Positions 62,065-64,000 of a stretch of 64,000 bases of DNA are shown here, one piece after another. Source of the stretch: Prado023 sp963774745 (GTDB lineage Bacteria; Actinomycetota; Actinomycetes; S36-B12; CAIYMF01). A model generated the notes under the pieces. The model searched no databases, was not told the DNA's origin, and saw only the letters and a list, made by a program, of their open reading frames with translations. Location: positions 124,001 through 188,000 of the forward strand of contig CAVZGE010000002.1 in the NCBI GenBank assembly GCA_963774745.1. Reading direction: 5' to 3'. Made by a program: the position numbers and the translations under genes. The first letter of the stretch is position 1. Each line of letters opens with the position of its first letter.

Positions 62065-64000
62065 CCCCGCGGGCCGGGAAGCGCGCGACGGGTGCGCTCC
62101 TGGCCGTGGCATCGGTGATCGCCTGCACCGCCGTGGCGAGCCCGGGGGCGGGCGCCGTGGCAAGCGCGGGGGCGGGCGCGGGGGCGGGCGCCAGCGCCGT
62201 GGCACCGCCGACCGTGGAGCGGCCAGCCGTGGGCGCCGGAGCCCTTGGCATCAGGATCACCGGCCTGTCCCCGGCGATCCCGGAGCCGGGCGACGTGCTC
62301 ACCGTCCGCGGGATCATCACCAACACCTCCGACGCCCCTGTTCGTGATGTCTCGGCGGTGCTGCGCGTGTCCCCGACCCCGTTGGTCAACCGGGATGAGA
62401 TCCCCGAGGTCCTGGCCGGCGCCGGGCAGCGCCTGGGCCAGGCTGTTGGCGGGGCCGACGACGAGGTTGCCGACGAGCTTGCTGCGGGTCAGTCGGAGCC
62501 CTTCGAGCTCCGCGCCGAGGTCGAGGACCTGGGACTCGCAGGTACTGGGGCCTACGTCACCGGGGCCGAGGCGCTCGGCGACTCCGGAGCGGGGACGGTG
62601 CGCCAGGACCTCGATCGCACCTTCCTGCCCTGGTGGCCCACGGACACCGCGGTCGAGCCGCTGCTCCTGACCACGATCTGGCCGCTCACGGGGGCACCGC
62701 TGCGGGACGCGGAGGGCGTCCTCCTGACCGAGGACGCCGCCGTCCAGATGTCCCCGGCCGGCAGGCTGTCCCGGCTGCTCGCCGCGGGGGCAGCTGACCC
62801 AGGATCGGTGTCCCTGGTGATCGACCCGGAGGTCGTCGACAGCGCCGCCGACCTGGCCGATGGGTACCGGGTGCGCCGTGCCGACGGCGAGGCCGAGCCC
62901 GGCACGCGCAGCCGCGAGGCGGCCGACTGGCTCGACACGCTGTCCGGGGCACTGGCGGCGCCAGGAGCCGATGCCACGGGCTCGCTGTACGCATGGCCGG
63001 ACATCGACGCGGCCCGGCGCGGCAAGGTGCTGGCCACGGCGTTGCGCCAACGGCCGGGAATCGACGACGCCACGTCGCAGGCCCTGGGCCAGGACCTGCC
63101 CGCAGAGGTCGTCCTCGCACCGGGCGGTGTGGCCCTGCCCAGCACCCTGGCCGCGCTGGCGAGCGCCGACCTCGAGGTCGTCATCCTCAGCGACCGGGCA
63201 GCCGCCCTGGCTGAGCCGACCTACTTCACGCCGAGCGGCAACGTGGTCCTGCCCACCGCCGACGGCGACCTCGCGGCACTCCTGCTGGACTCGGGCCTGT
63301 CGGACACACTGGCCCTGCCCATGGGAACCCCGGCCGAGCAGACCGCCGTGCGCCAGTCGCTGCTGGCCCAGACGCTGGTGACGGCCGTGGAGCTCCCCGA
63401 GACCCAACGGCTGGTCGTGACCGGCCCGGACCCCGCGTGGGACCCACCGGCTGGGGCCGCCGACATGGTCGTGACCGCCCTGACCGGGGCGCCCTGGGTC
63501 ACGCAGACCTCCCTGGCCGCAGCCCTGGCCCGGGAGCCCAGCTCCCTGGCCCGGGTCCTCGTGGGACCGACCCCGGAGCAGCAGGCCCTGGAGCTGCCCG
63601 CCGACCACGTCGCTGCGGTCCGGACCCAGTACCGCGAGCTGGACGGGTACGCCGACGTCGTCTCGGATCCGGCCGCCATCCCGGACGTGACCCGGACGGC
63701 TCCGACCCGCCAGCTCGGCGCCTGGTTCCGGGCACATCCGGCGGCCCGCACCGAGCTGACCGGCCTCGTCGACACCCAGGTGCAGGCCCTCATCGGGTCG
63801 GTACGGGTGGTCTCGAGCGGGTCGATCACGGTGTCGGGCGCGTCGGGAACCATCCCGATCACCGTCGAGAATGCCGGACCCAGTGAGGTGACCGTCGGCC
63901 TGGAGCTCAGCGCCACGCCGCCCCAGCTGTTCTCCGCCGAGCCGGTCGAGCCGTTCACCATCGCCGCCGAGCGGCGCACGTCGGTGGAGGTGACCGCGCA
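62061..64000 (+). CDS. DUF6049 family secreted/membrane protein, 5' part (cut by window end)
   Basis: An open frame of more than 646 codons from GTG 62061, overlapping the Nudix stop by 4 nt and preceded by GGGAGTGAA. A signal sequence (about 1-32: ATGALLAVASVIACTAVASP) is followed by an Ala/Gly-rich stretch, a beta-sandwich (LGIRITGLSPAIPEPGDVLT ... TNTSDAPVRDV) and a large domain with VRQDLDRTFLPWWPTDTAVE, LLLTTIWPLTGAPLRDAEG, SLVIDPEVVDSAADLADGYR and SLYAWPDIDAARRGK. A second beta-sandwich (ISVTVENAGPSEV-like) begins before the window ends. In actinobacteria this family sits between mutT4 and murJ and is thought to act with MurJ in envelope assembly; the exact function is unknown. No stop is reached. 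Confidence 0.88.
   Translation, partial: MTPRAGKRATGALLAVASVIACTAVASPGAGAVASAGAGAGAGASAVAPPTVERPAVGAGALGIRITGLSPAIPEPGDVLTVRGIITNTSDAPVRDVSAVLRVSPTPLVNRDEIPEVLAGAGQRLGQAVGGADDEVADELAAGQSEPFELRAEVEDLGLAGTGAYVTGAEALGDSGAGTVRQDLDRTFLPWWPTDTAVEPLLLTTIWPLTGAPLRDAEGVLLTEDAAVQMSPAGRLSRLLAAGAADPGSVSLVIDPEVVDSAADLADGYRVRRADGEAEPGTRSREAADWLDTLSGALAAPGADATGSLYAWPDIDAARRGKVLATALRQRPGIDDATSQALGQDLPAEVVLAPGGVALPSTLAALASADLEVVILSDRAAALAEPTYFTPSGNVVLPTADGDLAALLLDSGLSDTLALPMGTPAEQTAVRQSLLAQTLVTAVELPETQRLVVTGPDPAWDPPAGAADMVVTALTGAPWVTQTSLAAALAREPSSLARVLVGPTPEQQALELPADHVAAVRTQYRELDGYADVVSDPAAIPDVTRTAPTRQLGAWFRAHPAARTELTGLVDTQVQALIGSVRVVSSGSITVSGASGTIPITVENAGPSEVTVGLELSATPPQLFSAEPVEPFTIAAERRTSVEVTA

Overview
The window is high-GC (roughly 70%) chromosomal DNA of an actinobacterium. 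Three things point there: an Ino1 inositol-1-phosphate synthase next to a PadR regulator; the cell-wall/division signalling cluster fhaA-fhaB-pstP-rodA-pbpA-pknB; and the rpsF-ssb-rpsR-rplI run with dnaB nearby. In mycobacteria and their relatives these blocks lie close to oriC, and the pcnA / Nudix / DUF6049 divergent pair at the right end also belongs to that neighbourhood. I cannot name a genus. Many genes carry a TANNCT box only 6-8 nt upstream of an ATG or GTG, which indicates frequent leaderless transcription.

Layout. 1-19.7 kb is a mixed region: an aldo/keto reductase fragment, a membrane SpoIIE-type phosphatase, an ABC exporter, trmL, a secreted nuclease with a lamin-tail domain, a coiled-coil membrane protein, a TipA-like MerR regulator with a classic 19-bp-spacer operator, a LysE exporter, a secreted beta-propeller, a collagen-like/Hcp-like secreted protein overlapping a methyltransferase gene, a CarH-like cobalamin photoreceptor without a DNA-binding domain, small membrane proteins, a 0.58-kb gene-free stretch with two hairpins, a beta-lactamase-fold lipoprotein and a frameshifted DUF5701 gene. 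19.9-26.3 kb is a sulfatase module: SulP-type transporter, arylsulfatase, radical-SAM sulfatase maturase, and a TetR regulator with an extra N-terminal DNA-binding domain. 26.5-32.6 kb holds dnaB, a cluster of DnaA boxes, a low-molecular-weight tyrosine phosphatase, an LD-transpeptidase and the rpsF-ssb-rpsR-rplI operon. 32.8-41.8 kb holds a FemX-like transferase with an alanine-racemase-like partner, a GT87 membrane glycosyltransferase, a class A PBP, DUF5318, an Fpg/Nei glycosylase and a GalE-like epimerase with an unusual insertion. 41.9-49.6 kb is the pknB cluster. 49.7-57.4 kb has two MFS transporters, ino1-padR, a CoA transferase/hydrolase, a small secreted lysozyme-like protein and tRNA-Leu(CAG). 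57.5-64 kb has an OafA-type acyltransferase, pcnA, a Nudix hydrolase and a DUF6049 protein cut by the window end.

How the genes fit together: cell-envelope biogenesis dominates. RodA, PbpA, class A PBP, LD-transpeptidase, FemX-like protein, GT87, GalE and the acyltransferase make or decorate the wall. PknB/PstP with the FHA proteins would signal on it.

Quality caution: at least six genes, including the essential ssb, are broken by what look like single-base indels, all at or beside short G or C runs. Each is repaired by one base. This is better explained by consensus sequencing error than by gene decay. It creates an artificial 1,221-codon fusion of the class A PBP with the GT87 protein.
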